Shown: positions 35,189 to 45,938, counted from the first letter of the stretch. The stretch is 64,000 nt of DNA from Saprospiraceae bacterium (GCA_016715105.1 JADKBO010000020.1:15110-79109); one strand, 5' to 3'. A program made the numbers and translations. Notes: generated by a model not told the origin, from the sequence alone.

Positions 35189-37534
35189 ATGTTACCATCA
35201 AAAAATCAGCTCCAAACATTTGGTTTATTCGCCATCATCTTTTTTGGCTTATTGTATCTTTTTAGAAACTATATTTTTGGTCCTCATCTATTTTTATTTG
35301 ATGACATTGGCAATGATACACTGTCTGTGTATTATCCTAGAATGCTGGCATATTTTCATCACATCAAAGAAGGTTTTCCTACCACTTGGTCCTTTCACAA
35401 GGGCATAGTAGCCAATTCTTTTGATAATAATATTTTGGATTTTACCAATTGGCCAGGATATCTTTTAGATTATAAGTCTCAAGCCAACTACATAGTGTAC
35501 AGACAGTTTTTTAGAATAGTAGTAAGTGCAATTTTCATTTATCATTATTTCAAGCTTTTGCCCATTTCTGCTATATCACGTGGTATTGGTACCATATTAT
35601 TCACTTTTTGTGGATATATGACATTGACCTCCAGTTGGTACGCACATACAGAATACATGATGAATTTTGCTATCTGTTTATTTGGCATTGAAATGTTGCT
35701 TCAAAAAAATAAATGGTGGCCACTTTCGATAGGAATGGTGTTGATTTTTAGTCCCAAAATCGTTTTCTTCTTTGAATTTTGTATCATTTATTATCTATTA
35801 AGGGTGGTATCTGAATCTGATTTTAAAGTTTCCACTTTTAAAAAGCATTCTATCGCAGTTTTAAAAAGTGGTTTGCTTTCGCTTTTATTGCTCGGACCAT
35901 TTCTTGGCTCTATGATCTATGAAGTCATTTATAGTCCAAGAGTTGGTGGTGATGCTGGTTACAATAAAGAACTATCTTCAAATCCTATTTTTGAACTTGG
36001 TTCATCCTCAGAATATTGGACAGCTGTCTTGCGCTTTTTTTCTAATGATTTTCTTGGCAGCGGTAATAAATACACAGGATATTACAATTACCTGGAAGGA
36101 CCAAATTTTTACATTGGATTGATCACTTTGTTGCTTTTCACACAAGCATTCTCCTTTTTTAGTAAAAAGAAAAAAATCATCTTTGGAAGCATCCTTTTAT
36201 TCTGGGTACTAATAGTGATTTTCCCATTCATCAGACATGCTTTTTATTTTTTCTCAGGAAATTATTACAAAGGAGCAATTTCAATTTTTCTACCATTTAC
36301 CTTTTTGTATATGGCTATTTTGTCACTCGATGCCATCTTAAAAGAAAAAAGAGTCAACTTGCTTTTATTATGGGGGAGTTTTTTGGCGTTGGCTGTCCTC
36401 TTATATTTTGGTAGTTCCGTCAATAATCAGGTCAGTGTTTCAATTGCCAAAATCAGTGGAATTTTCCTTTTTCTTTATACTGTTATTTTCACCTTCCTAT
36501 CCACCACCAAAATGGTGAAAGGTATAGGTTATGCTTTATTTGCACTTATTTTCCTGGAATTGATGTACATGGGAAACATTACACTCAATAGTCGATTGGA
36601 TGCAGCACCTAAAAAGACAACATTCAAAAAAAGGGAGGGCCACAATGATTATTCCAGAGAGGCAATAGATTATGTAAAATCATTGTCAAAACCTTTTTAT
36701 AGAATAGAAAAAGCATTTGGGTCTTATAAAACGGGTTTCAATGATGCATCAGCACAAGGATATTTTTCCACCAAAAGTTATGATTCATTCAACCATAACC
36801 ATTACATTACTTTTTTGAAAACTTATAAATTACTACAAGGTGATAAAGAAGAGAATACCAGGTGGGTTATGGGATTGGTGTCTTCCTTTTACGTGCATCC
36901 ATTTTTTTCTACTAAATACTTTTTCACAACCCCTTCAACTGACATCTACGTTTCCAAAGCACATTACCGACCTATAAAAACGCTCAATGGCATCAATATT
37001 TACGAAAATGTCAGTTACATTCCATTTGGAATTCCCATTGAAAATTATTTTACAACTGCAGCATTTGATAAATTAAGGGATGAAACAGCTATACAAATGA
37101 CATTGTATGAAAACATATTAGTCGAAGACAAAGATCTGCCATTAGTTTCCCAGCTCAAACCGGCCAAATCCGACGCCATTCCTTTTCCAAGTATGCTACC
37201 TTATTTGAGCGAAGGCCTTTCAAAAAAAGCAATGAAGATGGAATCATTTACCAATAATAAAATCAAAGGAAGTATTGACATTGCAAAGCCAAGCGTAGTA
37301 GTGTTTTCCATGCCTTTTGACGTTGGGTGGCATGCCAAAATAGATGGTAAAAGTAGCCCATTGATCAAAGTAGATGCTGGTCTGACCGGCCTACCTATTA
37401 CCACAGGAAAACATAAAATAGAACTTCATTTTATTCCTCCATTTCTGTATATTGGGTGTGTTTTGGCGCTTTTGGGAATTGGTTTATTGGTCTACACCAT
37501 TTATTTAGAACGACGAAAAAATGCACTTATTTAA
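35189..37534 (+). CDS. YfhO-like large membrane protein
   Basis: A 781-residue protein with about 12-14 membrane segments in its first 460 residues and one at the very end (FLYIGCVLALLGIGLLVYTIYL). A soluble domain lies between (about 470-735). The sequence FDDIGNDTLSVYYPRM after the first membrane segment is the usual acidic loop of GT-C-type enzymes. Order and length fit the YfhO family, which is implicated in glycosylation of cell-wall polymers or lipids. TAAATTTG at 35171-35178 may be its -7 box. A role in sugar transfer on the outside of the inner membrane is inferred. Confidence 0.82.
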   Translation: MLPSKNQLQTFGLFAIIFFGLLYLFRNYIFGPHLFLFDDIGNDTLSVYYPRMLAYFHHIKEGFPTTWSFHKGIVANSFDNNILDFTNWPGYLLDYKSQANYIVYRQFFRIVVSAIFIYHYFKLLPISAISRGIGTILFTFCGYMTLTSSWYAHTEYMMNFAICLFGIEMLLQKNKWWPLSIGMVLIFSPKIVFFFEFCIIYYLLRVVSESDFKVSTFKKHSIAVLKSGLLSLLLLGPFLGSMIYEVIYSPRVGGDAGYNKELSSNPIFELGSSSEYWTAVLRFFSNDFLGSGNKYTGYYNYLEGPNFYIGLITLLLFTQAFSFFSKKKKIIFGSILLFWVLIVIFPFIRHAFYFFSGNYYKGAISIFLPFTFLYMAILSLDAILKEKRVNLLLLWGSFLALAVLLYFGSSVNNQVSVSIAKISGIFLFLYTVIFTFLSTTKMVKGIGYALFALIFLELMYMGNITLNSRLDAAPKKTTFKKREGHNDYSREAIDYVKSLSKPFYRIEKAFGSYKTGFNDASAQGYFSTKSYDSFNHNHYITFLKTYKLLQGDKEENTRWVMGLVSSFYVHPFFSTKYFFTTPSTDIYVSKAHYRPIKTLNGINIYENVSYIPFGIPIENYFTTAAFDKLRDETAIQMTLYENILVEDKDLPLVSQLKPAKSDAIPFPSMLPYLSEGLSKKAMKMESFTNNKIKGSIDIAKPSVVVFSMPFDVGWHAKIDGKSSPLIKVDAGLTGLPITTGKHKIELHFIPPFLYIGCVLALLGIGLLVYTIYLERRKNALI

Positions 37535-37631
37535 GATTTGAGCTCATGGATAACCTGCTCTGAAATTTAGCATTTTCAGGGCAAGAGGGCTTCATGCAAT
37601 TACGAGATGAATATCTAAGCTCTACCATATT

Positions 37632-39116
37632 TCAGAATTTGGATAAATAGGGTTTTAAATATTTTCCTTTCAATTCCTCTAGAATTTCTGATCGACCAAA
37701 ATAAATAAGTGGCACTAAAAAAAGCAGCAATATCAAGAGGTTTTTCAATAATAACATACTCCAAAAGTGAGCAATATTCATAAAATTGAGCGCAAGGAAA
37801 GTCACTGCACCCAATGCAAAAATCCACAAAGTATTTGCATGTAGGACATTCATTTTCCACTTTTTAAAAATAAACCATGATTTGACCACATTAAAAATGG
37901 TAAGTGATAAACCAGCGGCAATGCCCGCACCATAAACTCCATATATTGGAATAAGCAGATAATTGAAAAGCACATCGCTTCCTATCAAAATAATCCCAGC
38001 CCAAATATTGAATTGGTAACTTTTACTGTAAGCAATGATGTGATCATTCACACTGCAAGTCATATTTACAAAATACCCTAAGGCAATGAAAAATATTACA
38101 TATTTATAGGTGATTACTTCTGTAATATTTTTAGAAATAAGCGGTAATAAATCGATGTTTGCCCAAATCAATAAAAATATTAAAATACCAAAAGCCAATA
38201 AAAAATCTGATGATTTGCGATACTTTTCCAATACTTTTTCATAATCGCCATTGGCCATTGCTTTAGAGATGACAGGGGCGTAGAGTGCAACAATCGAGAT
38301 ATAGGGAATGAGGATCAATGTTGCCATATAACTGTTGATGGCAAAAATTCCGTTTTCTTTAAATCCTGCTATCACGCCCAGCATTGACAAAGTAATCTTA
38401 TCAATTATGGTATAAGAAATCGTCATGAAAATGCCGGCAAAAGCATAAGGTATGATCTCTTATTTAAATCTTGGAGTTATAAATTGTCGATCTATCCAGG
38501 TAAATCCATTTCTATTCAATCGATATAAATAGTTCATCATAATCAACCATTCAAATAAAAGAATGAGAGGTATCGACTTCAGTGCAATTTCAATAGAGAT
38601 GATCTTTTGAATGGCCAATAAAAATACCAAACCTGTCAATAGTTTAAAAATGAAGCTGGTGACAAAGGTTGTGAGGGAAACTTTCTGATAATTGTGTAAA
38701 TATTTTACAATGATTTGGTTTTGCACCACCAGCATGATCAAAAAGGATACTACCCATTTATAACTTGCCAATGTCATTAAAAATTTGGAACCGATGTGAT
38801 CATTGAAATACAAAAGAATATGCAAAATGAGGATTATAGCTAGGCTCATGGATAGTCCTCCAACGACACATAAGCTCAACAAGCCATTGTTTTTGCCATC
38901 TTTTGTTTCGAATATTGGGAAAAATTTAAGCGGCATAGCGCCAATTCCCGTTCCTCCCAGCAATGCGATTACGGTTGCGGCTGTTAACAAGAAGTCAAAA
39001 AGTCCCTTGAAATCCAAATCAGCTGAAAAAATGAATAAATTATTTACCGCACCGACCACCAATGTCAATCCAGAAATGAAAAAGTGAAAAACGCTTTGGG
39101 ATTGCATCTTACTCAT
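37632..39116 (-). CDS. polysaccharide flippase (Wzx/MATE-like) with an in-frame stop
   Basis: Reads as one frame of 494 codons interrupted by a single TAA (38460-38462): ITPRFK, stop, EIIPYAFAGIFMTISYT. The two parts lie exactly 11 codons apart in the same frame, so this is not a frameshift. About 12 membrane segments are seen in total, with the flippase features SADLDFKGLFDFLLTAA near the start and INSYMATLILIPYISIVALYAPVIS in the second half. Such proteins flip lipid-linked sugar units. A change of one base (for example AAA to TAA) explains the stop. It overlaps the GT4 gene by four bases. It is either a recent nonsense mutation or a base-call error. Confidence 0.78.
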
Positions 39117-40257
39117 TCCTCCAGGTTTTTCTTCAATTTGAGCATACTTTCTTCCATCAATTTCAAATACTTGGTTGTAATGATTTCCCAGTTATACTTT
39201 TCCTTTGATTTATTGAAAGCCAATCTGCCAAGTTGCCACATTTTACCCTCATCTCTGATCAATGAATCTATAGCTTGCTGTATGGCCTTGACATCATGAC
39301 AAGGCACGCAAAGACCCACATCTTGGATCATTTCCAGACATCCTGTTCCATCCGACGTAATGACTGCACAATGATTGGCCATTGCTTCCATCAATGAAAC
39401 ACTGGAATTTTCATGAGAAGAAACCAAAACAAAAATTTTAGCTTCGGTCAAGAGATTTTTGTAAGTGTGTGTATCACTATTGAGCCAACCATGTAATACT
39501 ACTTTTGTCGCCGATTTTTGTGCAAGTTGCTGCAAAGAGTTCATCTCTGGACCATCACCACAAATATGAACTTCATATCCGATATCTTTTCGGATACAGC
39601 TAGAATCAATTCTTTAAAACCCTTACGATCTAGCAACCTTCCAGTAGATAAAATAATGTTTTGTTTTTTGGTTTCCACCATGTTTTGATCGATGCCATAT
39701 TCGATGATGAGCCTTCTGGTTTGTAATTCATCTACCCAAACTTTTTCTCGCAATAAGTTCATTAAATAAACGGAAGGAGAAACAATGGCTTCTGCACCGG
39801 CAATGACTTGTTGGATAAATGGTTTAGTGAAAAGGTGTAATAATTGAAATCTGTCTGGATTATAACCAGGGACATCACTTCCATGTATGGTGACTAAATA
39901 GGGAATGCCAAAAGTTTTTTTGACCCAAAGCGCTAAAAGGCCAGTTGGAAGTAGAAAATGGCAATGGCAAATATCATAATCATTGTCAGCCATCAATTTT
40001 CTAATGACTACCTTGGCATTTCGCAAGAACATGAATTGTTCCAACGGTGTGGAAATATTGATTTTTTTCCGCCAACTACTTACCCTGTAAATGGTAACAC
40101 CATTGATTTTTTCTTCTTTTGCAAGAGTAGGGTGATGCATCGATACAACATCCACAACATGTCCTTTTTTGACAAATCGTTCGCTCAACTCCCGGCCAAT
40201 GGGCGAAGCACCTCCTCCCAAGGGTGGATATTCAAAGTTGAGGACTAAAATGCGCAT
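39113..40257 (-). CDS. GT4 family glycosyltransferase (one frame break)
   Basis: A GT-B enzyme of about 381 residues once joined. The N-terminal half has FEYPPLGGGASPIGREL, CHCHFLLPTGLLALW, TIHGSDVPGYNPDR and the phosphate-site STGRLLDRKGFKELI. Near 39588 the frame changes: adding one A in an AAAA run turns VSEKISDMKF into VSEKDIGYEVHICGDGPEMNSL. The second half holds VLVSSHENSSVSLMEAMANHCAVI, the nucleotide-sugar site with the EX7E pattern. It sits between the flippase (4-bp overlap) and the GT2 gene, all in one operon for surface glycan assembly. Confidence 0.85.
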
Positions 40258-40259
40258 GT

Positions 40260-41204
40260 TTATTTATTTTCGAATATTTCTTTAATGAGGTAAGGCCTAT
40301 TGGTGGTGGTTTCGAAATATGATTTTACTAAAATATCCATGATCAGACCCGAAATAAAGATGACCAGCCCAATCATAAAAGTAAATAAAGTCAACATCAA
40401 CCAAAGCGTATCTGACAAATCTTGGCCGGTTAAAAATTCCCGTACGGTCATTAAACCAAAAAGAAAACTCAGAAATATAAAGCCAAAACCCAGTGCGCCC
40501 AATAAATGCAAAGGACGTAAGGCATATTTTTTCCAAAACCAAACTGCAATCATGTCGATGAGTCCCTTCACAGATCGACTCCAAGTATATTTGGTCAAAC
40601 CCTTAGTGCGAGCCCGATGATTGACCACTACCTCTCCGACTTTAAAACCTTGTATTTTTAAAATTGCAGGTATAAACCGGTGCATTTCACCATATAAATT
40701 CACGTAGTCAAAACATTCTTTGCGATAAACCTTGAGGCTACAGCCACTGTCATTGATGCCATCATTGATGATTTTGGAGCGCAGGAAATTGGCAACTCTG
40801 GAAACTGTTTTTTTGGATGTTGTATCTTTTCTGTGTTTTCGCCAGCCGGAAACAACATCAAGATCTTTTTCAAATAGATATTCAACCATTTTAGGAACTT
40901 CGGCAGGATCGTTTTGCCCATCGCCGTCCATAGTCACAATCAAATCCTTGACTGCGGCTTTTATACCTGCATCCATTGCAGCTGTTTGCCCAAATTGTTT
41001 TCTGAATGTGATGACTTTGATGGGAGTAAGCGCTCTCAAGACATCTAAGGTGTGGTCTGTTGAATTGTCATCTACTACAATAACCTCAAAATCAGTGAAT
41101 TGCGATTGGTGACACATGGAGACTATCTCTAGATAGAGATCCTTTATATTCTCCCCTTCGTTGTAAACCGGAATGACAAATGATAATGATGGTTTTTTGT
41201 CCAA
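40260..41204 (-). CDS. GT2 polyprenyl-phosphate sugar transferase
   Basis: A 314-residue membrane GT2 protein of the DPM1/GtrB/ArnC type. It begins LSFVIPVYNEGENIKDLY, with VIVVDDNSTDHT, the DxD-type MDGDGQNDP and SGCSLKVYRKECF, then HRARTKGLTKYTWSRSVKG before two C-terminal membrane segments (about 232-255 and 268-293). Such enzymes load a sugar on undecaprenyl phosphate for use on the outer side of the membrane. It leads the GT4-flippase operon, two bases upstream of GT4. The sugar is unknown. Confidence 0.92.
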   Translation of the reverse strand: MDKKPSLSFVIPVYNEGENIKDLYLEIVSMCHQSQFTDFEVIVVDDNSTDHTLDVLRALTPIKVITFRKQFGQTAAMDAGIKAAVKDLIVTMDGDGQNDPAEVPKMVEYLFEKDLDVVSGWRKHRKDTTSKKTVSRVANFLRSKIINDGINDSGCSLKVYRKECFDYVNLYGEMHRFIPAILKIQGFKVGEVVVNHRARTKGLTKYTWSRSVKGLIDMIAVWFWKKYALRPLHLLGALGFGFIFLSFLFGLMTVREFLTGQDLSDTLWLMLTLFTFMIGLVIFISGLIMDILVKSYFETTTNRPYLIKEIFENK

Positions 41205-41352
41205 GTTTTAATTTTTTGGTATTAATTTATTGCTTTTAGCTTCTATTATTGTTGGAATTAAAAAAGTGCAGCTCATTTTAATTTTATCAGCACTTAACTC
41301 CATCATGCAAAATAAAATAAATATTAGGTTTTTTTCTCATATAATATAATAA

Positions 41353-41360
41353 TATCTTTG
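41353..41360 (+). promoter_or_regulatory. candidate -7 box of the epimerase gene
   Basis: TATCTTTG fits TAnnTTTG and lies about 98 bases before the epimerase ATG at 41458. The matching -33 position holds only a T-run, so support is partial. Confidence 0.35.
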
Positions 41361-41457
41361 ACAATGTCCTTACCTTTCGGAATATTTGTAAAGAAAGAGT
41401 GGCTTGCCATGTTTTTTTATCCATAATCCCAATTTAAAGTCAGTAATTGTTTGTTGT

Positions 41458-42432
41458 ATGAACCCCAATTTTTCCAAAAAAATACTCCTTACAGGCGTGG
41501 CTGGTTTTATAGGCCACCATTTGGCTATTAAGTATCTTAAAGAAGGTTACCATGTTTTGGGTATTGACAACCTCAGAAACGATGACAGCCATGATTTTAA
41601 AAGTCAGCGTTTAATAGATTTGCAATCCAAAGACAATTTTACTTTTGAGCACATTGACATTAGAGATAAAGAGGTCGTTTCAGACTTGTTCCAACGACAT
41701 ACTTTTGAACTCATATTACACCTCGCTGCAAGAACTGGTGTAAGAGAATCTTCTGAGCAATATGCGGATTATCTCAATACCAATGTCAATGGTACTTGTC
41801 ACATCTTTGATGCCAATTTGAAGCAAAAAGCACCCATCATTTTTGCCAGCAGTTCTTCTGTTTATGGCGATAATCACACCATTCCATTTTCAGAAGATCA
41901 AAAAATTGCATCCCCGTTATCAGTTTATGCCGCATCCAAGGCCTCAGCTGAACTTTTGGCATATCATTACGCCAAAAACTTTGGAATGCCCATTACTGCT
42001 TTGCGCTTTTTCACGGTTTATGGTCCTTGGTGTAGAAAAGATATGGCTGTCTACAAGTTTTTCAAAGCCATACAAGAAGGAAAGGAAATCACTTTGTTTG
42101 ATGAGGGCCAATTGCTCAGAGACTTCACTTATGTTGGTGACATTGTCGAGAGCATCTTTTTATTGTCAACCATAACACCAAAAGAGACTTCAAGATTTGG
42201 GGTGTACAACATAGGAAAAGGTGAACAAGCCAAGGTAATTGATCTTGTGCATATTATTGAGGCTGCACTTGGCAAAAAAGCCATCATTGTCAACAAACAA
42301 AAAGTTGGCGAAGACATGGATGCCACACAAGCCAATGTCGACCAGTTATTTGAGAAGATTCAATTCAAACCTGCGACTACTTTGAATGAGGGCATTTTGA
42401 AAACCAGAGATTGGTTTTTGAGCAATGGTTAA
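41458..42432 (+). CDS. NAD-dependent epimerase, UDP-glucuronate 4-epimerase type
   Basis: A 324-residue extended SDR enzyme. The ATG at 41458 is chosen because the upstream 18 codons from a TTG add nothing conserved. It has GVAGFIGHHLAI (NAD site), ASSSSVYGDN, YAASKASAELLAYHYA (catalytic Tyr/Lys) and RFFTVYGPWCRKDMAVYKFF. The last segment resembles the GRPDMA-type motif of UDP-glucuronate 4-epimerases, with CRKDMA in place of GRPDMA. The likely product is UDP-galacturonate, matching the UDP-glucuronate decarboxylase at 30.3 kb in drawing on the UDP-glucuronate pool. Confidence 0.82.
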   Translation: MNPNFSKKILLTGVAGFIGHHLAIKYLKEGYHVLGIDNLRNDDSHDFKSQRLIDLQSKDNFTFEHIDIRDKEVVSDLFQRHTFELILHLAARTGVRESSEQYADYLNTNVNGTCHIFDANLKQKAPIIFASSSSVYGDNHTIPFSEDQKIASPLSVYAASKASAELLAYHYAKNFGMPITALRFFTVYGPWCRKDMAVYKFFKAIQEGKEITLFDEGQLLRDFTYVGDIVESIFLLSTITPKETSRFGVYNIGKGEQAKVIDLVHIIEAALGKKAIIVNKQKVGEDMDATQANVDQLFEKIQFKPATTLNEGILKTRDWFLSNG

Positions 42433-42571
42433 AAGTTAATGGTAAATGATTAGTGGTTAATGATTAATTGCGAAATGGAATGTGCATGAAGAAAGCGCTT
42501 ACCCTTTCTATTTACCACGAATGAATGCTAAATGGTTGAGCAAACATATCCTTTCGCTTCACAACTAAGTC

Positions 42572-43723
42572 CTAAAAAACATTGACGCCATCCTGAAATG
42601 TCAATCGATAAATCTCTCCTTTGCGGCCAAATTTGTTTTCGTAAGCTGCCAAAACATCTGAGCAACATTGATCTATGATCTCTTGGGTTACAAAATTAAT
42701 GGTACAACCACCAAAACCGCCACCCATCATTCTGGCACCCAAATTTCCTGGATAGTTATTGATGTAATCTACCAAAAAATCAATTTCAGGGGTGGTAATT
42801 TCATAAAGGTTTTTCATTCCAGCGTGTGCTTCCCTTAAGATCACACCCAATTCCTCCAGCCGATTTTCTTTCAATGCCGCAACCAGCCTGAAAACTCTTT
42901 CATTTTCTTCTATAACATAAAATGCTCTTTGATAAGAAGTTTCATCTATTTGTGACTGATGCTCGGTCAACATTAGCATAGTGACATCGCGCAAGGATTT
43001 AATATCCGGATATTTGTTTTGAATGATGGCCACTACCGATTCGCAAGAAGCTCTTCTGTTATTGTACTCAGACTCAGTTGCAAATTCATGTGTCTGCATA
43101 GAGTTGATCAAAAACATGGAATATTGGCCTAAGTTCATAGGGAAATGAGCAGTTTCCAAATTCCTGCAATCCAGTAACATTACCTCATCCTTTTTACCAA
43201 ACAAGGTAGCATATTGGTCCATGATGCCACACTTTATACCGATTCCATGCTCGGCTGCTTGAGCAATCAAGGCAATTTGTTTTCTGGTCAAATGCCAATC
43301 ATTCATTTCAGATAGACTAAAAATAAGACCCCCACACATGGCTGCAGATGACGACATACCCCCACCTTGAGGAATGGTTCCGCCAAAAATGCAATTGACA
43401 GGTTTTGATTGGTGACCTCTCAAATTGAGTTGCACAAAAACGGATTGCACGTACCTCATCCAAGTTTTACTAGCAGACACCGTTGCGATGTCTGGATTAA
43501 AGCTGAGGCTTTCAGCTACATCATAAGCGACAATTGTATGATTGGAGTCTTTATTTTCACTTAAGGCAAAGACCATGTATCGATCGATTGCTGCAGGTAA
43601 TACAAATCCATAATTGTAATCTGTATGTTCTCCAATCACATTGATGCGACCCGGTGCTTTTACAAATACTTCTGCATCAGTGCCAAAGCTCTGACGAAAG
43701 TGTAAATTCCACTCTTTTTTCAT
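42572..43723 (-). CDS. galK: galactokinase
   Basis: A 383-residue GHMP kinase. The galactokinase signature APGRINVIGEHTDYNYGFVLP (residues about 24-44), the ATP-site loop GGGMSSSAAMCGG (about 116-128), the catalytic-base region GIKCGIMDQYATLFG, and the last GHMP motif GARMMGGGFGGCTI are all intact. It phosphorylates galactose to galactose 1-phosphate in the Leloir pathway. The other galactose genes are not in this window. It follows the DUF6580 gene by about 25 bases. Confidence 0.96.
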   Translation of the reverse strand: MKKEWNLHFRQSFGTDAEVFVKAPGRINVIGEHTDYNYGFVLPAAIDRYMVFALSENKDSNHTIVAYDVAESLSFNPDIATVSASKTWMRYVQSVFVQLNLRGHQSKPVNCIFGGTIPQGGGMSSSAAMCGGLIFSLSEMNDWHLTRKQIALIAQAAEHGIGIKCGIMDQYATLFGKKDEVMLLDCRNLETAHFPMNLGQYSMFLINSMQTHEFATESEYNNRRASCESVVAIIQNKYPDIKSLRDVTMLMLTEHQSQIDETSYQRAFYVIEENERVFRLVAALKENRLEELGVILREAHAGMKNLYEITTPEIDFLVDYINNYPGNLGARMMGGGFGGCTINFVTQEIIDQCCSDVLAAYENKFGRKGEIYRLTFQDGVNVF

Positions 43724-43748
43724 ATTATTTTCTAAGTTAAAATGTCGA

Positions 43749-44344
43749 CTAGAATGATTGGGAAGTTTGTTTCTGGGTTTTTCTAAAGTAAACTGGAACC
43801 CACTTCATGATCAGATAGAAAGCAGATGTATATACTAAAGTACCCATAAAAAGTTTTTAATAAATGGCGCTCCTTGGCTCAACGCCATCATAAATCCTCC
43901 AAATGTCCGAGGTAGAAGTGCTTGTGTGTGGATGTCTTTTCCAATGAAATACCAGTATTGGAAATCTGAAATGATCCAAAAAACAAGACTAGCCAGTACC
44001 GACGACGCCACCACCCAAATAATGTTTTTGAATGTGGGGATAATTTTGCCAATATACATGATGAGCAAAAAGCAGGCAGAAATTACCCACCATCCATCAC
44101 TCAAAATTCCATAAGTCCCATCATATATCCATTGGTTGATGGCTATATCTGTAATCAACATCATGACCAACCCCAAAACTGGTGCAACATTATTTTTATT
44201 CCAAAAATGGCCACAAAGCAAACAGAAAGCTCCAACTAAAGTATAGTGAGTTATAATGCTGAGGTCATATGCATTTGCTGCAAACCTCAAAATAGCCAAT
44301 ATTGTTAGAGAAAGGACAATGCCCAAAAGATTCCTAGATTGCAT
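43749..44344 (-). CDS. DUF6580 membrane protein (frame break near the end)
   Basis: About 198 residues once joined, from the ATG at 44344 (MQSRNLLGIVLS). It has about five membrane segments with ALLCGHFW-like and MLITDIAINQWIYDGTYGI stretches; the order suits DUF6580, a small Bacteroidota family of putative transport proteins. The frame stops at 43835, but one T added to a TTTTT run near 43856 gives FIKNFFMGTLVYTSAFYLIM and a basic tail to 43749. It is the upstream partner of galK. A TATTTTTG at 44399-44392 (minus) may be part of its promoter. Confidence 0.7.
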
Positions 44345-44645
44345 ATTTATAAAAATATTCCAAGATGTATGATGAATCAAAATAATCGGCACAAAAATAG
44401 AGAATACTTTGTACTTATACTATTTGGAAGCATAATTGTACTGAATCCGCATTTTTTAATACTGAAACTACACTTTTAGCCCGTGATTACTTTTTAATTT
44501 AAAACGATATTTGATGATACAATGAATTGATAGTCAAAATTTTACCATTCTTTCATTCAACCATTTGCACATCTTTTTGAAAAATATTTAAACTTTTTAA
44601 TAATTTAAAAACGGAATGTATTATTTTTGGACAAAACTTAAAACC

Positions 44646-45152
44646 ATGAAGAAAGTTTACATGTTATTTTTATTGTCATTTGTTTCATTTGTAATGTTTG
44701 GTGGTAATGATCCAGTGAAATCTGCAACCAAGTTTTCACAAAAGCAAAGCGAAGTAAATGACCAACTTTTCAAAATTCAGGAAATTGATAGGATTTTGAA
44801 AGAAGAACAAATCACTTACAGCGAATTGGCAGCTAAGTATCCTGATTTGGTCAATGCTACCAATCTTGCGCCTACTGTAGATGAGGGCATTTTTGAAAAA
44901 TCTGCTGATTCTCCTCTTGGAATTCCAGGATTTTGGTGGGGATTTTGTCTAGGTGTAGTAGGTCTTATCATCGTTTATGTTTCTATGGATGAAGGAGCTG
45001 ACAGAAAAGAGCAAATAAAGAATGCATTGATAGGCTGTGTAATTGCTTATGGAGTGTTCTTGTTATTCTATTTGGTTCTTTGGGGAGTATTATTCTCAAC
45101 CACTGTAGATGCATCAACTACTATTCCTACCATGATTGCAGGTAGCTGTTAG
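44646..45152 (+). CDS. small membrane protein of unknown function
   Basis: A 168-residue protein from the ATG at 44646. A signal peptide (about 1-20, VYMLFLLSFVSFVMFG) is followed by a helical, charged region (25-80). Two membrane segments follow (about 97-113, FWWGFCLGVVGLIIVYV; and about 128-152, ALIGCVIAYGVFLLFYLVLWG), split by the polar loop MDEGADRKEQIKN. A TATTTTTG sits 17 bases before the start. A strong terminator follows, so it is its own unit just ahead of the LolA-YidD cluster. No family was recognised. Confidence 0.75.
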   Translation: MKKVYMLFLLSFVSFVMFGGNDPVKSATKFSQKQSEVNDQLFKIQEIDRILKEEQITYSELAAKYPDLVNATNLAPTVDEGIFEKSADSPLGIPGFWWGFCLGVVGLIIVYVSMDEGADRKEQIKNALIGCVIAYGVFLLFYLVLWGVLFSTTVDASTTIPTMIAGSC

Positions 45153-45176
45153 GTAAAATAAAAATTAAAAATCATA

Positions 45177-45216
45177 AAATCTCCAGCTTGATCCATTCAG
45201 CTGGAGATTTTTTTTT
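45177..45216 (+). terminator. strong rho-independent terminator
   Basis: AAATCTCCAGCT (45177-45188) pairs perfectly with AGCTGGAGATTT (45199-45210) around a ten-base loop, and is followed by a run of T. It ends the small membrane protein gene and isolates the LolA-YidD cluster. Confidence 0.92.
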
Positions 45217-45270
45217 ATGCTAATATTCAATATCTTCGATCTTTTATATGTCATTAGTAAATTTGAAAAA

Positions 45271-45938
45271 ATGCTGAGAGTGCTTTTTGCAAAGCCGATC
45301 TATATTAAGCTGATTCTTATCTTTTTTTTAGTTCCAGTCACAGGAAATAAGTTATGGTCTCAGAAGCATCAAAACTTTGAGGCAAAGTTTACCATGATGG
45401 AACGAAATACACTCAAAAACACTAGCATGTTGATGAAGGGCAATGTTAAGTTTTCTAAATTGACCAATACCCTCATTTTCGAAATTAATTTTCCCAATGT
45501 GCAGAAATGGATTGTTCGGGACTCTATTCTTAAAAAATATGACGGTGATCTTGTCATTTCTGAATCTGTTTTGACTGGCTATCAAGACTTGGTAGTTTTT
45601 AAAGAACTATTAGAGCTGAAATCAAATGATTTTGGACTTAAACAACATGGATTTGAAATGTCCGATGTTTCTTCCCAAGACGGGACGGTTTATGTACAAT
45701 GGCTCCACCTCCTTCTTTCAAAACCTTTGTAAAATATGTAACTACAGCAGCGAAAGACAACCTCTTGCAAGGGGTCATATTTACAGACATAGATGATAAA
45801 GATTTCAACACCACTTTGTTTGAAGAATATGCTTATATAGATGACTTACCCATTCCAATGAGGATCGTCCAACACTTTGAAGCCAAAGAAGAACAAATTT
45901 ATAAAACCATCTATTTTGAGAATGTGCAGATACACTAG
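45271..45938 (+). CDS. LolA-like secreted protein (one frame break)
   Basis: About 222 residues after joining. The ATG at 45271 gives a signal peptide (about 1-31, ending KLWSQ); an ATG at 45217 lies inside the terminator and is unlikely. The mature part is mostly beta, with FEAKFTMMERNTLKNTSMLMKG, TLIFEINFPNVQKWIV and ITD-like strands, as in LolA/outer-membrane lipoprotein-sorting folds. The frame is broken near 45702: adding one G turns YVQWLHLL into YVQWAPPPSFKTFVKYVTTAAK, which runs to 45938. It overlaps yidD by 17 bases. LolA proteins carry lipids or lipoproteins across the periplasm; this match is on shape, not a tight motif. Confidence 0.65.

Noticed and set aside
38424..39116. Two separate flippase genes
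   Set aside because: The pieces share one frame and together make one full-length protein; a single TAA separates them.
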